A DNA stretch of 64,000 bases from Terriglobia bacterium (GCA_020073495.1 JAIQFD010000007.1:101666-165665), one strand, 5' to 3'. Counted from the stretch's first letter, positions 18,002-30,438 are shown. A program made the numbers and translations. Notes: generated by a model from the sequence alone, not told the origin.

Positions 18002-18913
18002 TCAGGCGTGGAATTCGTGCCCGACCGTGAGCACCGGGCACGGCGCCTCGCAGACCACTTTGTACGCGATTCCCGTGGTCAAATGGGTCGCCAGCGGCAT
18101 CGGCCGCTTGACGCCCAGGACGACGATGTCCGCGTCCAGCTTGCGCGCAGTTTCCACGATCACGTTTGCCGTATCGCCAATCTCCACCACGAACTCCGGG
18201 TGGGTCTTCAGGTTGGCGTCGTGCGGCATCATCTTGCGCAGTTCCGCCTCGTTGTAAGCCAGCAGCTCGGCGCGGCTGAGGGTCGGCATCGCGCCTGGCT
18301 CCGGCTCCGGCAACGCCGGCGAAGGCTCTGGCGAGACGTGGAGCAGCGTCATCTTCGCGTGGTGCTCCTCCGCCAGGGAGAGCGCGTACGGCAGACCGTG
18401 CCTGGTCTCTTCGCCAAAGTCGGTCGCGTACAGGATGTGGCGCAATTCACCCTCTCTGATCTTGTGGGTGACGTGCGGCCCGATGGTCAGCACGGGGCAG
18501 GTCGCATGCCGGAAGACGTCCTCGGCGACCGAGCCCATCAACAGTTTGTCGATCCCTCTGCGGCCGTGCGTGCCCAGCACGATCAGGTCGATCTTGTGCT
18601 GCTGCACGAACTCTTTCAGTATCTCCGCAATGTCTCCCTGCTCGATGAATTCCTTGTGCGGCACGCTTTTCAGCGCGTCGGAGGCGACCAGGGAGCGCAT
18701 CTTTACGTTTGCCACCTGCGCCGGCTGAAGGGGATCGGCCGGCAACAGGTCGTAGGGAATCGAGGGAACGACGGTAACGGTGAACAGCGTGGATCCGTAA
18801 CGATGCGCCAGACCCGCCGCGAACGGCAGGGCGGCATCGGAACAGGGTGAAAAGTCAGTTGCGAGGAGGATATTCTGGATTACAACGCGGGTTGTGACAC
18901 CGAGTGTTGCCAT
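18002..18913 (-). CDS. Tandem-domain universal stress protein
   Basis: 303 residues with two UspA domains. The first (about 12-150) has the ATP motif GTHGRRGIDKLLMGSVAEDV in the G-2x-G-9x-G(S/T) form. The second (about 158-300) has lost it (GVKRPMPLATHLTTGIAYKV), so only one nucleotide site is expected. A Pro/Glu stretch (SPALPEPEPG) links helices of domain two. Very strong ribosome site AAGGAGGTG before the ATG at 18913. Cytoplasmic; likely a stress or energy sensor. Confidence 0.92.
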   Translation of the reverse strand: MATLGVTTRVVIQNILLATDFSPCSDAALPFAAGLAHRYGSTLFTVTVVPSIPYDLLPADPLQPAQVANVKMRSLVASDALKSVPHKEFIEQGDIAEILKEFVQQHKIDLIVLGTHGRRGIDKLLMGSVAEDVFRHATCPVLTIGPHVTHKIREGELRHILYATDFGEETRHGLPYALSLAEEHHAKMTLLHVSPEPSPALPEPEPGAMPTLSRAELLAYNEAELRKMMPHDANLKTHPEFVVEIGDTANVIVETARKLDADIVVLGVKRPMPLATHLTTGIAYKVVCEAPCPVLTVGHEFHA

Positions 18914-19248
18914 GTGGCACCTCCTTGCTGTGACTGCTTGGAAGGCGCGACCCGCTCACGGATCTCTTACTTTGGCTTTCTCTCTTTTTCGTTTGCGGGC
19001 CGCAGGTTTGCGTGACGGCACGCAATGCATAATGCTCCATGGTCAACGTACGCTTCGCCGCCCCCCAGCGGTAGGACGTAGGTCACGACTCGCCGTGACG
19101 CTCTCCGGAAATGAAACTGATGCCCCGCAGCCCAGGCTGCATTCTCGGCGTCAATGCCGGCTGCCGGGATGCGCTTTCAGGAAGTAGGGTTGGGATCTGG
19201 GTGATTGCCTGGCGTCCCCTGATCGAGGCCGCCGCACAGCAGCGCTGA
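18914..19248. other. 335-bp gap upstream of the UspA gene
   Basis: No ORF with coding character. It should hold the promoter and 5' leader of the UspA gene (minus strand); I see no convincing -35/-10 pair or known riboswitch. The right end abuts the MarR stop codon. Confidence 0.4.
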
Positions 19249-19716
19249 TCAGCCGGCAGCGGCGTTCTTCCGCGTCTTTTCCTGCCGCCGCGATTCTCGC
19301 CGGGCGCCGCTGGTGAGGGTCATCAAAACGTCCACCAGGGCGGGACCCGCCTCTCGCAGGATGTCCCGGTGGTGCACCGAGAGGTCGCGCAGGATGCGCT
19401 CCCCCTTGGCGGTCAGGCGGATGAACACCTGGCGCTGGTCGGAGGTGCTGCGCACGCGCCGCACCAGGTTGCGCTGCACCGAGCGGTCCACCAGTTCCAC
19501 CGCGCTGTGGTGCTGAAGCTGGAGCCGCTCGGCAAGCGCTCCGATGCTCGGATGCCGCTCGCTGGGCAGGCCCTTGAGCGCCAGCAGGAGCTGGTGTTGC
19601 TGCGGCTCGATGCCGGTCGAGCGTGCGGCTTCTTCGCTGTACCGCAGGAAGCGGCGGATCTGGTAGCGCAGCTCCGCCAGCGCGGTGTAGTCGATGGTCT
19701 TCGCTTGGGTTGTCAC
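19249..19716 (-). CDS. MarR-family transcription regulator
   Basis: 155 residues. Winged helix: SIGALAERLQLQHHSAVELVDRSVQRNLVRRVRSTSDQR contains the recognition helix and the Arg-rich wing with the usual D-x-R. The dimerisation helices flank it. The C-terminal tail is Lys/Arg-rich. GTG start; TATATT (19725-19730, complement) lies 8 nt upstream, so the transcript is probably leaderless. The likely target is its own divergent region shared with purB. The ligand is unknown. Confidence 0.85.
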   Translation of the reverse strand: MTTQAKTIDYTALAELRYQIRRFLRYSEEAARSTGIEPQQHQLLLALKGLPSERHPSIGALAERLQLQHHSAVELVDRSVQRNLVRRVRSTSDQRQVFIRLTAKGERILRDLSVHHRDILREAGPALVDVLMTLTSGARRESRRQEKTRKNAAAG

Positions 19717-19894
19717 TCAGCCGGAATATAAACGAATCGCGGCTTCAAAGTACATAGTCGGGTCACGACTTATCGGGATTTCTCGCTCCAGAAAGATGGT
19801 CAGTGGTCCGACCACTGGCCCCGGCCCGCTCCCTGCTACAATCGCACCTTTCCCAGGCAACTCTCCGGCGGGTGTGCCCGCCCAGGAGCCGGCA

Positions 19895-21265
<1,371 letters not shown>

Positions 21266-21273
21266 TCGCGGGC

Positions 21274-21549
21274 TCAGCCCGCGGCGCCTTCGCCGCGTAT
21301 GATCCGCACCTCCCGCCACTTCAGCCCGCTGACGTCGATCCCGTACTTGGCCTTCACGTACTCCGCGACGAAGCGCTTCGCCGCGTCCAGCGACTTCTCG
21401 AATCGATCGGTCAGTTCCGCCCTCTTCTCCCGCAGGTCGAAGACGGTGATCCGCCATTTTGTGGACTCATGGAAGGTCAGCGACAGGGCCAGGCTGGGCT
21501 GGTCGGTCAGGGCAAGAACACAATCCCCGGGGAAGTAATTCTGTGCCAT
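21274..21549 (-). CDS. Small conserved-looking cytoplasmic protein
   Basis: 91 residues from the ATG at 21549, preceded by GGGGGAG. Sequence MAQNYFPGDCVLALTDQPSL, then strand-like WRITVFDLREKRAELTDRF and a helix with KRFVAEYVKAKYGIDVSG. An alpha/beta fold of unknown function. It converges with purB (8-bp gap) and is divergent from the site-2 protease gene. The alternative ATG at 21564 adds five residues. Confidence 0.65.
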   Translation of the reverse strand: MAQNYFPGDCVLALTDQPSLALSLTFHESTKWRITVFDLREKRAELTDRFEKSLDAAKRFVAEYVKAKYGIDVSGLKWREVRIIRGEGAAG

Positions 21550-21688
21550 CGCTCTCCCCCACATGGAGAACACTTCCGGAAAGCAACCGCGGAAGGGAGG
21601 TGACATTTTCCGCTCCCAGCCGCCAGATTTCAAGCCCGGCGCGCCCATCTCCCCGGGGGAGGCCGTGTTACCATCGAGCCACGTCCGG

Positions 21689-22330
21689 ATGAGCCTTGAC
21701 CCCGTCGCAATCGTTTTCCAGGTGGTGGTCTTTCTGTTCGCCATCAGCGTGCACGAGTCTGCGCACGCATGGACGGCCAATCATTACGGCGATCCCACGG
21801 CCCGGATGCTGGGACGGATCACCCTCAACCCCATCTATCACATCGACCCGATCGGCACGGTGCTATTGCCGCTGATCGCTCTTATGTACAACATCCCGAT
21901 GATCGGTTGGGCCAAGCCCACCCCGGTGAACCCGCTGAATTTCGGCAAGAACCATGTGAAGGCCGACATCATGACCTCGGTCGCGGGCCCGGTCAGCAAT
22001 CTCATCGTGGCCACGGGGGCGGTCGCCGTGCTGGCCGTCCTTTTCCGTCTGCGGTTTGTGCTCGGCGCCGCCTCGGAGCCCCTCGAGCACCTTTTCACCG
22101 AGGCCTTGTTCATCAATGTGCTGTTGGCTGTTTTCAACATGATTCCCGTGCCGCCGCTGGACGGCAGCCACGTCATCCGCCATTTCCTGTCCGGATCGGC
22201 GCTGGCCCTGTATGACCGCATTGGGATGTTTGGTTTGTTGATTTTGTTTGTCGCGGGCGGCAATATCATCGGAACGCTGGTGCATCCGTTCCTGGTGTTC
22301 TTTGCCAGGCTGCTTTACGCGATCTCATGA
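21689..22330 (+). CDS. Site-2-protease-like membrane metallopeptidase (M50)
   Basis: 213 residues, about five to six TM segments. Zinc motif HESAH in FAISVHESAHAWTANHYGD (HExxH, about residue 20). The second metal ligand is in NMIPVPPLDGSHVIRHF (N-P-x-P-x-x-DG type). This short S2P/YwhC-like group has no PDZ domain; the substrate is unknown. It overlaps trpS by 4 nt (ATGA) and opens a run trpS-scpA-scpB-mutM. TACCAT (21669-21674) may be its -10 element. Confidence 0.9.
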   Translation: MSLDPVAIVFQVVVFLFAISVHESAHAWTANHYGDPTARMLGRITLNPIYHIDPIGTVLLPLIALMYNIPMIGWAKPTPVNPLNFGKNHVKADIMTSVAGPVSNLIVATGAVAVLAVLFRLRFVLGAASEPLEHLFTEALFINVLLAVFNMIPVPPLDGSHVIRHFLSGSALALYDRIGMFGLLILFVAGGNIIGTLVHPFLVFFARLLYAIS

Positions 22331-23385
22331 CAGCCACGACCAAGAAACGCGTGCTCAGCGGCATGCGTCCGACAGGCAAGCTGCACCTGGGCAACTACCT
22401 CGGGGCGCTCGCCAACTGGGTCAAGCTCCAGGACCAGTACGAGTGCTTCTTCTTTATCGCGGATTGGCACGCGCTCACCACCGATTACGCCGACCCCTCG
22501 CGCGTGAAGGCCAGCTCTATCGAAGTCGTGCTCGACTATCTGGCCGCAGGCCTTGACCCGGAGCGCTCGACACTCTTCATCCAGTCCCACGTGCCGCAGC
22601 ACGCCGAACTGCATCTGCTCTTCTCGCTCATCACGCCGCTGGGCTGGCTGGAGCGCGTGCCGACCTATAAAGAGCAGAAGGAGAACATCAAGGGCAAGGA
22701 CCTGGGGACCTACGGCTTCCTTGGATATCCGGTGCTCCAATCCGCCGACATCCTGATCTACCGGGCGGATTTCGTCCCCGTGGGCGAAGACCAGGTGGCA
22801 CACGTCGAGATCACCCGCGAGATCGCACGCCGCTTCAACGGCTTCTACCAATGGAAGGGACACGACGTCTTTCCCGAACCGCAGCCGCTGCTGACGCCCG
22901 CCGCCAAAGTTCCGGGCACCGATGGCCGCAAGATGTCGAAGTCCTACGGCAACACCATCCTGATGAGCGAGCCGGAAAAATCGATCCGGGCGAAGCTCAA
23001 GACCATGGTGACCGACCCGGCGCGCGTGCGCCGCACCGACCCCGGCAATCCCGACCTTTGCCCGGTCGGCGACCTGCACAAGATCTTCAGCTCCAAAGAG
23101 ACGATGGCCAAGGTGAACGCCGGATGCCGCAGCGCGGGCATCGGCTGCATCGAGTGCAAGGGCTGGGCCGCAGACGCCATCGTCCAGCACCTGGAGCCCA
23201 TCCAGGAACGCCGCCGCAAGTACGAGAACAACCCCAGGCTGGCCTGGGACGTGCTCGAGGCGGGCTCGCGAAAGGCCGGGCAGCACGCCGAGAACACCAT
23301 GCAGCAGGTGCGCGCCGCCATGAATATGTCGAGGGAGTACGAAGCGCCCACCAAGGCGGCTTCCGGCGAGGAGAACGGCGAATAA
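22327..23385 (+). CDS. trpS: Tryptophanyl-tRNA synthetase
   Basis: 352 residues, a class I synthetase of usual length. The HIGH-type motif reads HLGN (residues 20-23) after SGMRPTGKL, and KMSKS is at about 202-206 (DGRKMSKSYGN). GEDQVAHVEITREIARRFN is the conserved central block. It charges tRNA-Trp in the cytoplasm. The start overlaps the S2P stop (ATGA) and its stop overlaps the scpA start (TAATG), so translation is coupled along this operon. Confidence 0.95.
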   Translation: MTATTKKRVLSGMRPTGKLHLGNYLGALANWVKLQDQYECFFFIADWHALTTDYADPSRVKASSIEVVLDYLAAGLDPERSTLFIQSHVPQHAELHLLFSLITPLGWLERVPTYKEQKENIKGKDLGTYGFLGYPVLQSADILIYRADFVPVGEDQVAHVEITREIARRFNGFYQWKGHDVFPEPQPLLTPAAKVPGTDGRKMSKSYGNTILMSEPEKSIRAKLKTMVTDPARVRRTDPGNPDLCPVGDLHKIFSSKETMAKVNAGCRSAGIGCIECKGWAADAIVQHLEPIQERRRKYENNPRLAWDVLEAGSRKAGQHAENTMQQVRAAMNMSREYEAPTKAASGEENGE

Positions 23386-24224
23386 TGCCCGAAGCCACGC
23401 CCAATCCGAATCCCGCGCCGTCGGCGACACCGGCCGGGAAGAAGGATGGAACCGACTTCCCCTTCTCCGTTACCGTGGGCGAGGTCTACGACGGGCCTCT
23501 CGACCTCCTGCTCGACCTCATCCGCAAGCAGGACATCGACATCTACGACATCCCCATCGCACGCATCACGGCGCAGTACCTGGGCTACGTGGAGAAACTC
23601 AAAGAGCTCGACGTCAACGTCGCCGCCGAGTTCATTTTCATGGCCTCGGTGCTCATCCAGATCAAGTCGCGGATGCTCCTGCCGCGCGACCCCGACGCGC
23701 CCGCCGACCAGCAGGACGACCCGCGCATGGACCTGGTCAGCCGCTTGCTCGAGCACGAGAAATTCAAGAACGCGGCCCAGATGTTGATGCAGAAGCAGCA
23801 GCTCGAGGAAGCCGTGTGGTCGAACCCCGCGTTGAAGGAGTTCAAGGACGCCGAGGGCGCCGAAGCCGAACTCGCCGCCGACGTTGTGGACCTGGTACGC
23901 ACCTTCCAGGACATCCTGGAGCGCGCCAAGGAGCGCCCCATCCTCCAGCTGGACGAGGAGGCCATCACCGTCGGCCAGATGATGGATTACATCCGTCGCC
24001 GGCTGCTGATGGAAGACCGCCCTGTGCGCCTGAAGTCGCTGCTGCAGTACACGCGATCGCGCAACGCCCTGGTGTGCGCCTTCCTAGCCCTGCTCGAGAT
24101 GGTGCGCTTGCAGGCAATCTTGCTCCGCCAGAACCGCGTCTTCGGCGACATTCTGGTGAAGAAACACACGATGTTCGACGCTATCATGAGCGATGAGTCG
24201 GCCGTACGGGACGATTGGCGTTAA
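23385..24224 (+). CDS. scpA: Segregation and condensation protein A
   Basis: 279 residues from the ATG at 23385. Kleisin subunit that bridges SMC heads. N-terminal Smc-neck-binding part: VYDGPLDLLLDLIRKQDIDI and IPIARITAQYLGYVEKL; the C-terminal winged helix ends ILVKKHTMFDAIMSDE. A short Pro/Ala-rich N-terminal tail is extra. It is followed 35 bp later by scpB; smc itself is not in the window. An open frame extends upstream into trpS but has no coding meaning there. Confidence 0.93.
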   Translation: MPEATPNPNPAPSATPAGKKDGTDFPFSVTVGEVYDGPLDLLLDLIRKQDIDIYDIPIARITAQYLGYVEKLKELDVNVAAEFIFMASVLIQIKSRMLLPRDPDAPADQQDDPRMDLVSRLLEHEKFKNAAQMLMQKQQLEEAVWSNPALKEFKDAEGAEAELAADVVDLVRTFQDILERAKERPILQLDEEAITVGQMMDYIRRRLLMEDRPVRLKSLLQYTRSRNALVCAFLALLEMVRLQAILLRQNRVFGDILVKKHTMFDAIMSDESAVRDDWR

Positions 24225-24259
24225 CGAGAAACTAGAAACGAGAAACCAGAAACTAGGAC

Positions 24260-24949
24260 ATGAGCTTGAAGGGCCAAATCGAAGCCATCATTTACGCCGC
24301 GGAAGAACCTGTCACTGTGGACCAGATCGCTACCGCTCTCAAGGAGCACGTCGCCTCCGAGCCGCCCGCTGCCGGCGAAGAGAAGAAAGATCCGCTCGCC
24401 GGCCTGAGGGCGCAGGTCCGCAACCTGATCGACGAACTGGCCCAGGAATACGCCGCCTCCGACCGCGGCATGGAGATCCGCCAGGTCGCCGGCGGCTACC
24501 GCGTCTCCACCAAGCCCGAGTACCACGACGTGGTGCGCTCCTTCGCCAAGTCGCTGAAGTCGCCGGTGCGCCTGTCGCTCCAGGCGCTGGAGACGCTGGC
24601 TGTCATCGCCTACAAGCAGCCGGTGACGGTGCCCGAGATCAGCGAGATCCGCGGCGTGGACGCCAGCGGCGTCATTGGCACCTTGCTCGACCGCAAGCTC
24701 ATCACCACCGCCGGGCGCAAGGCCGTGATCGGCCGCCCCATCCTCTACAAGACGACCAAGGACTTCCTCCTCCGCTTCGGTCTCAAGGACATCGGGGAGC
24801 TGCCCAGCGTGGAGGAGTTCGAGAAGCTGGCCGCGGAAACCATCCAGGCTGACCTCTTCCCAACGCCGGAGCCGGTCGCAGACGCCACCGGAGTCTCCGA
24901 GGCTCCGGAGCCCGCAGCCGCCGCGTCCAACGACGACGGAAGCTCTTAG
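24260..24949 (+). CDS. scpB: Segregation and condensation protein B
   Basis: 229 residues. Two winged-helix domains: LKGQIEAIIYAAEEPVTVDQ (first) and LSLQALETLAVIAYKQPVTV followed by ISEIRGVDASGVIGTLLDRK (second), the ScpB hallmark. It dimerises and binds ScpA in the SMC complex during chromosome segregation. An insert at about residues 30-50 (EPPAAGEEKKDP) and an acidic/Ala-rich tail are extensions. The 35-bp gap from scpA is a degenerate tandem of GAGAAACTAGAAAC. Confidence 0.92.
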   Translation: MSLKGQIEAIIYAAEEPVTVDQIATALKEHVASEPPAAGEEKKDPLAGLRAQVRNLIDELAQEYAASDRGMEIRQVAGGYRVSTKPEYHDVVRSFAKSLKSPVRLSLQALETLAVIAYKQPVTVPEISEIRGVDASGVIGTLLDRKLITTAGRKAVIGRPILYKTTKDFLLRFGLKDIGELPSVEEFEKLAAETIQADLFPTPEPVADATGVSEAPEPAAAASNDDGSS

Positions 24950-24966
24950 ACGGGCGGGCTTCACCG

Positions 24967-25770
24967 ATGCCCGAACTCCCCGAAGTCGAAACCATCGCGC
25001 GCGGTCTGGCCAAGCGCGTCACCGGTGATACGGTCGAGTCTGCCTGGATCGGCGAAAAGCCCGAGCCCCTGAAATCGCCCGCCGACGAGATCGTCCGCAC
25101 CCTCGAGGGTGCAAGCATCGCGCGCATCCACCGCCAGGGGAAGCACATCGTCTTCGAACTTCGTCACAAATCTGATCGCGCGCAGTTCATCGTTCACCTG
25201 GGCATGACGGGACGCCTGCTGATCGCCAGCCCCGATCTTCCTGTCGAGAAGCACACTCACGCCATCCTGCGCCTGCGCTCCGGCCGCGAGTTGCGCTTTG
25301 TGGATCCCCGTCGCTTCGGCCGGCTTTCCGTGCACAAGGAAAAACGATTCGAAGGCATGGAGCCGCTTGACCTCGGCTTTGAGCTGTTCCGCGGCCTCTT
25401 CCGCAAGCGCAAAACGCCCATCAAGAGCGCGCTGCTCAACCAGAAGCTGCTGCGCGGCATCGGCAACATCTACGCCGACGAGTCGCTGGCCCGCGCCGGC
25501 ATCCGCCCTCGCCGGCGCGCCGGCTCGCTCACACGCGACCAGCTTCACCGCCTGTACGGATCCATCCAGCAAGTGCTGAATGAGGCCATTGCCGCCGGCG
25601 GCTCCTCGGTCTCCGACTACGTGGACGCCGAGGGGGATGAAGGCTTCTTTCAGCTCCAGCATCGTGTCTACGGCCGCGAAGGGGAGCCCTGCCTGGTCTG
25701 CCGTACGCCGATCAAGCGCGTGGTGGTCGCGGGGCGCAGCACGCATTACTGCCCGAAGTGTCAGAGATAG
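24967..25770 (+). CDS. mutM: Formamidopyrimidine-DNA glycosylase
   Basis: 267 residues. Catalytic N terminus PELPEVETIARGL (Pro2 nucleophile, Glu3), Lys in the QGKHIVFEL strand, helix-two-turn-helix with LLRGIGNIYADESL, and the C-terminal zinc finger C-x2-C...C-x2-C (EPCLVCRTP and HYCPKCQR). It excises 8-oxoguanine and formamidopyrimidines. Last gene of the S2P-trpS-scpA-scpB run. A 15-bp perfect inverted repeat follows. Confidence 0.96.
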   Translation: MPELPEVETIARGLAKRVTGDTVESAWIGEKPEPLKSPADEIVRTLEGASIARIHRQGKHIVFELRHKSDRAQFIVHLGMTGRLLIASPDLPVEKHTHAILRLRSGRELRFVDPRRFGRLSVHKEKRFEGMEPLDLGFELFRGLFRKRKTPIKSALLNQKLLRGIGNIYADESLARAGIRPRRRAGSLTRDQLHRLYGSIQQVLNEAIAAGGSSVSDYVDAEGDEGFFQLQHRVYGREGEPCLVCRTPIKRVVVAGRSTHYCPKCQR

Positions 25771-25786
25771 CGGTTAGCAATTTGCG

Positions 25787-25833
25787 ATTAGCGTTTAGCC
25801 AACTACGATCCGCCTGCCTGGCTAAACGCTAAT
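25787..25833. repeat. Inverted repeat after mutM
   Basis: ATTAGCGTTTAGCCA (25787-25801) pairs perfectly with TGGCTAAACGCTAAT (25819-25833). Further ATTAGC and CTAATCGC words surround it. There is no T tract, so it is more likely a dispersed TTAGC-type repeat than a terminator, though it may stop or stabilise the transcript. Confidence 0.7.
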
Positions 25834-25897
25834 GGCTAATAGCTAATCGCTCGCCGGGCCACCACAAATTCCCCGGCATAATCTACACTTGCACGCC

Positions 25898-26881
25898 ATG
25901 ACAGCCTTCGCCATCGGAGTGGACCTCGGGGGCACGAACCTGCGCATCGCCGCCGTGGACGAAACCGGCCGCCTGATGGAAAAGCTGACGATTGGCACGC
26001 AGATCTCGAAGGGCCGCGGCCACGTCATCGACGAAATGACCGCAGCCATCCGCGCGATCTCCGACAAGTTCAAAAAGGATACGCTCCTGGGCATCGGCAT
26101 CGGAGTGGCCGGGATCATCGACATGGAAACCGGCATTCTCCGCGAGGCACCCAACCTCCCCGGCTGGGAGGACTACCCGGTGCGCGACGAGATCGAGAAA
26201 CGCCTCGGCACACGCGTCATCCTGGAGAACGACGCCAACGCGGCCGCGTTCGGCGAAAAGTGGCTGGGCGCCGCCCGCGACTACGACGACATGTGCATGC
26301 TCACCTTGGGAACGGGCATCGGTGGGGGAATCGTCCTCGGCGGGCGGGTCTGGCACGGTTTCAGGGGCATGGCGGGGGAACTCGGCCACATCACGATCGA
26401 CCCCGACGGCCCGGCCTGCGGTTGCGGCAGCCGCGGTTGTGTGGAGCAGTTTGCTTCCGCCAGCGCCATCGTCCGCATGGCGAAGGAAGCGATCGCCAGC
26501 GGACGCGCGCTCGAGCTTGCCCGCGCCGCCGACCAGGACCCCGAGTTCGGCTCCAAGGTCGTCTACCGGATGGCGGTGCAGGGGGACCGCCCGGCGCAAG
26601 AAATCTACCAGAAGGCCGGTTGGGCGCTGGGCATCGTTCTCGCCGACTTGGTCAACGTTTTCAATCTCCCGATGTACGTGATCGGAGGTGGCGTCTCCAG
26701 CGCCTGGGAAGCCTTCGCCCCTGCGATGCTCAAGGAAGTCGCTGCCAGGTCGTTCGTCTACCGCGCGACGAACACGGATGCGGATGCGCCTCTGGACCGC
26801 AAGAAAACTATCATTACCCGCGCCTTGCTCGGCGGAGATGCCGGCCTCTATGGCGCCGCGCGCCTGTCCATGTTCCCCTAG
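25898..26881 (+). CDS. ROK-family sugar kinase (glucokinase-like)
   Basis: 327 residues from the ATG at 25898. Nucleotide loop AIGVDLGGTNLRIA at the N terminus, catalytic Asp in LENDANAAAFGE (about 110), GTGIGGGIVL loop, and the ROK zinc site GHITIDPDGPACGCGSRGCVE with three Cys. It most likely phosphorylates glucose with ATP; N-acetyl sugars are alternatives. TACACT ends 8 nt upstream, suggesting a leaderless message. It converges on hisC. Confidence 0.88.
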   Translation: MTAFAIGVDLGGTNLRIAAVDETGRLMEKLTIGTQISKGRGHVIDEMTAAIRAISDKFKKDTLLGIGIGVAGIIDMETGILREAPNLPGWEDYPVRDEIEKRLGTRVILENDANAAAFGEKWLGAARDYDDMCMLTLGTGIGGGIVLGGRVWHGFRGMAGELGHITIDPDGPACGCGSRGCVEQFASASAIVRMAKEAIASGRALELARAADQDPEFGSKVVYRMAVQGDRPAQEIYQKAGWALGIVLADLVNVFNLPMYVIGGGVSSAWEAFAPAMLKEVAARSFVYRATNTDADAPLDRKKTIITRALLGGDAGLYGAARLSMFP

Positions 26882-26923
26882 TCCAGTAAGGATTGGGATC
26901 CGCGTTGAACCGCGGACAAGGAA

Positions 26924-28054
26924 TTACCGTCCCACCGACGCTCGTTCTGTCGCCTTGGCTAGCGCCAGAATGAAGCGCTCGTTCTGCTCCGGCGTGCCGA
27001 TGGTCACGCGCAGGGCATTGGGGCAGCCCCACCCACCGGTCAGCGGGCGAATGATCACGCCGCCGGCCTGCACTTTCTTGGCGACACTGGCCGCATCATC
27101 GACCTCGAAGTAAATGAAGTTCGCGGATGTAGGCACGGCCAGGATCCCCAGGTCGCGGAATTTCTCCAGCAGCCACTTCGCCCCGGCGCGGTTGTTCTCC
27201 ACCGTGCGCCGGATGTGGGCTTCGTCTTCCAGCGCCGCCAGGGCGGCCGCCTCGGCCATCCCCGACACCGCGAATGCCATCTGCAGCCGCACGAAATACG
27301 TGATCATCCTCTCGCTGGCGAAGCCGTACCCGACGCGTGCTCCAGCGAGTCCGTGCGCCTTGGAAAACGTGCGCAGCACGACCACACTTCTTCCCTCGCG
27401 CACGTAGTCGAGCGAATGGGAGTACTCGATGCCGCGCTCCCGCGCAAAGTCCGTTGCGAAATCGCAATACGCCTCGTCCAGCACGGTGACCACGTGGTCT
27501 GGCAGGCGGTCAAGGAAGCGGTCGATGGCCTTGGCGTCCACCATCGTGCCTGTCGGATTATTGGGGTTGGCGATAAAAACGATCCGCGTGTCGGCGTTCA
27601 CCCGGGCGGCGATCGCCTCCAGGTCGAAAGTGTGGTCCTTCATCGGCACCGTGATGAAGTCGGCGCCCGTGGCTCCTGTCGCGATCGGATAGACGATGAA
27701 CGACCGCTCGCTGGTCACCGCGTTCAGCCCCGGCCGCAGCAGCGCCCGCGCGATGATGTTCAGGAATGCGGTCGAGCCGTTCGACACCATCACCTGGTTG
27801 ATGTCGACCTGGTTGAGCTCCGCCAGTCGCAGCCGGAGTTCCGTGATCTCGTTGTCGGGATAGAAATTGGCTTCGCCGGCGGCCTCGTGCATCGCTTGCA
27901 GGGCCTTGGGGGATGGGCCGAACGGGTTCTCGTTCGACGCCATCTTGATGCATTCGGTGCCGGATTCCAGTTCCGCCTGCTTGATGGGCTTGCCAGGAAC
28001 GTATCCTGGAAGCTTGCGGATGTAGTCCGGCACCAAGTCTTCGAATTTGCTCAT
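26924..28054 (-). CDS. hisC: Histidinol-phosphate aminotransferase
   Basis: 376 residues from the ATG at 28054; a GTG at 28075 would overlap rluB by 14 nt. Fold-type I PLP enzyme: MASNENPFGPSPKAL, FIANPNNPTGTMVD, VLDEAYCDF, and the PLP lysine in TFSKAHGLAGARVGYG. It converts imidazole-acetol phosphate to histidinol phosphate. Related enzymes of this subgroup also act on aromatic keto acids, which would fit the aromatic cluster downstream, but that is inference. No other his genes are in the window. It is probably co-transcribed with rluB. Confidence 0.88.
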   Translation of the reverse strand: MSKFEDLVPDYIRKLPGYVPGKPIKQAELESGTECIKMASNENPFGPSPKALQAMHEAAGEANFYPDNEITELRLRLAELNQVDINQVMVSNGSTAFLNIIARALLRPGLNAVTSERSFIVYPIATGATGADFITVPMKDHTFDLEAIAARVNADTRIVFIANPNNPTGTMVDAKAIDRFLDRLPDHVVTVLDEAYCDFATDFARERGIEYSHSLDYVREGRSVVVLRTFSKAHGLAGARVGYGFASERMITYFVRLQMAFAVSGMAEAAALAALEDEAHIRRTVENNRAGAKWLLEKFRDLGILAVPTSANFIYFEVDDAASVAKKVQAGGVIIRPLTGGWGCPNALRVTIGTPEQNERFILALAKATERASVGR

Positions 28055-28061
28055 CGTCACA

Positions 28062-28850
28062 TTACTTTGTATCACGCCGAAGCGTTTTTCCGCGATGTGT
28101 GCCCCGGTTACCTTGGGCCGCGTTCTTTAGCTTCTGGACCTCGGGGGGCGTGAGCTGGCGGTAGGTTCCCGGCTCCACGTCCAGTTCCAGCGGCCCGTAG
28201 CGGACGCGCTTGATCTTTTCCACGTGATGTCCCACAGCCTCGAACATGCGCCGGAGCTGCCGGTTGCGTCCCTCGATGAGCGTGACCTCGTACCAGGGGT
28301 TCTCCGCTTCGCGGACGATGCGGATCTTCGCCGGCGCCGTCATCACCGGCTTGCCGCCGCGCGGGTCATTCTTGCCTCCGATGCGCACCCCTCGGCGCAG
28401 TTTCTCGATGTCGGCCTCGTCCGGCCGCCCGCTCACTTTCACCAGGTAAGTCTTGGGCACGTGTGACGACGCATGCATCAGCTTGGCCGACAGCGCGCCA
28501 TCGTTGGTCAGCAGCAGCAGCCCCTCGCTGCCGTAGTCCAGCCGTCCCACCGGGTACACGCGCGCCCGGACGCCTCGCACCAGGTCCATCACCGTCGGCC
28601 TGCGTTCGGGATCCGAGACCGTGGACACGAATCCCTTGGGCTTGTTCAGCAGGATGTATACGTGCCGCTCCGGCCCGCGCAGCGGCTTGTTGCCGACCTT
28701 GATGTGATCGCGCTCCGGGTCGGCCTTGGCCCCGAGCTGGGTCACCACCTGCCCGTTCACGCTGACCATCCCTGCCGTGATCAGTTCCTCGGCCTTGCGC
28801 CGTGAAGCGATCCCCGCCGCCGCAATGATTTTCTGTAAGCGTTCTTCCAT
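28062..28850 (-). CDS. rluB: 23S rRNA pseudouridine synthase of the RluB group
   Basis: 262 residues. S4 RNA-binding domain at the N terminus (RLQKIIAAAGIASRRKAEEL), then the pseudouridine synthase domain with the catalytic Asp in VGRLDYGSEGLLLLTNDG (about residue 104) and GRNRQLRRMFEAVGH. It would modify helix 89 of 23S rRNA. A basic C-terminal tail (GTHRGKTLRRDTK) follows the core. First gene of a two-gene unit with hisC. Confidence 0.9.
   Translation of the reverse strand: MEERLQKIIAAAGIASRRKAEELITAGMVSVNGQVVTQLGAKADPERDHIKVGNKPLRGPERHVYILLNKPKGFVSTVSDPERRPTVMDLVRGVRARVYPVGRLDYGSEGLLLLTNDGALSAKLMHASSHVPKTYLVKVSGRPDEADIEKLRRGVRIGGKNDPRGGKPVMTAPAKIRIVREAENPWYEVTLIEGRNRQLRRMFEAVGHHVEKIKRVRYGPLELDVEPGTYRQLTPPEVQKLKNAAQGNRGTHRGKTLRRDTK

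Positions 28851-30438
<1,588 letters not shown>

Noticed and set aside
22851..24224. 457-codon version of scpA reaching into trpS
   Set aside because: The first 178 codons overlap trpS in another frame; ScpA similarity begins after the ATG at 23385, which overlaps the trpS stop.
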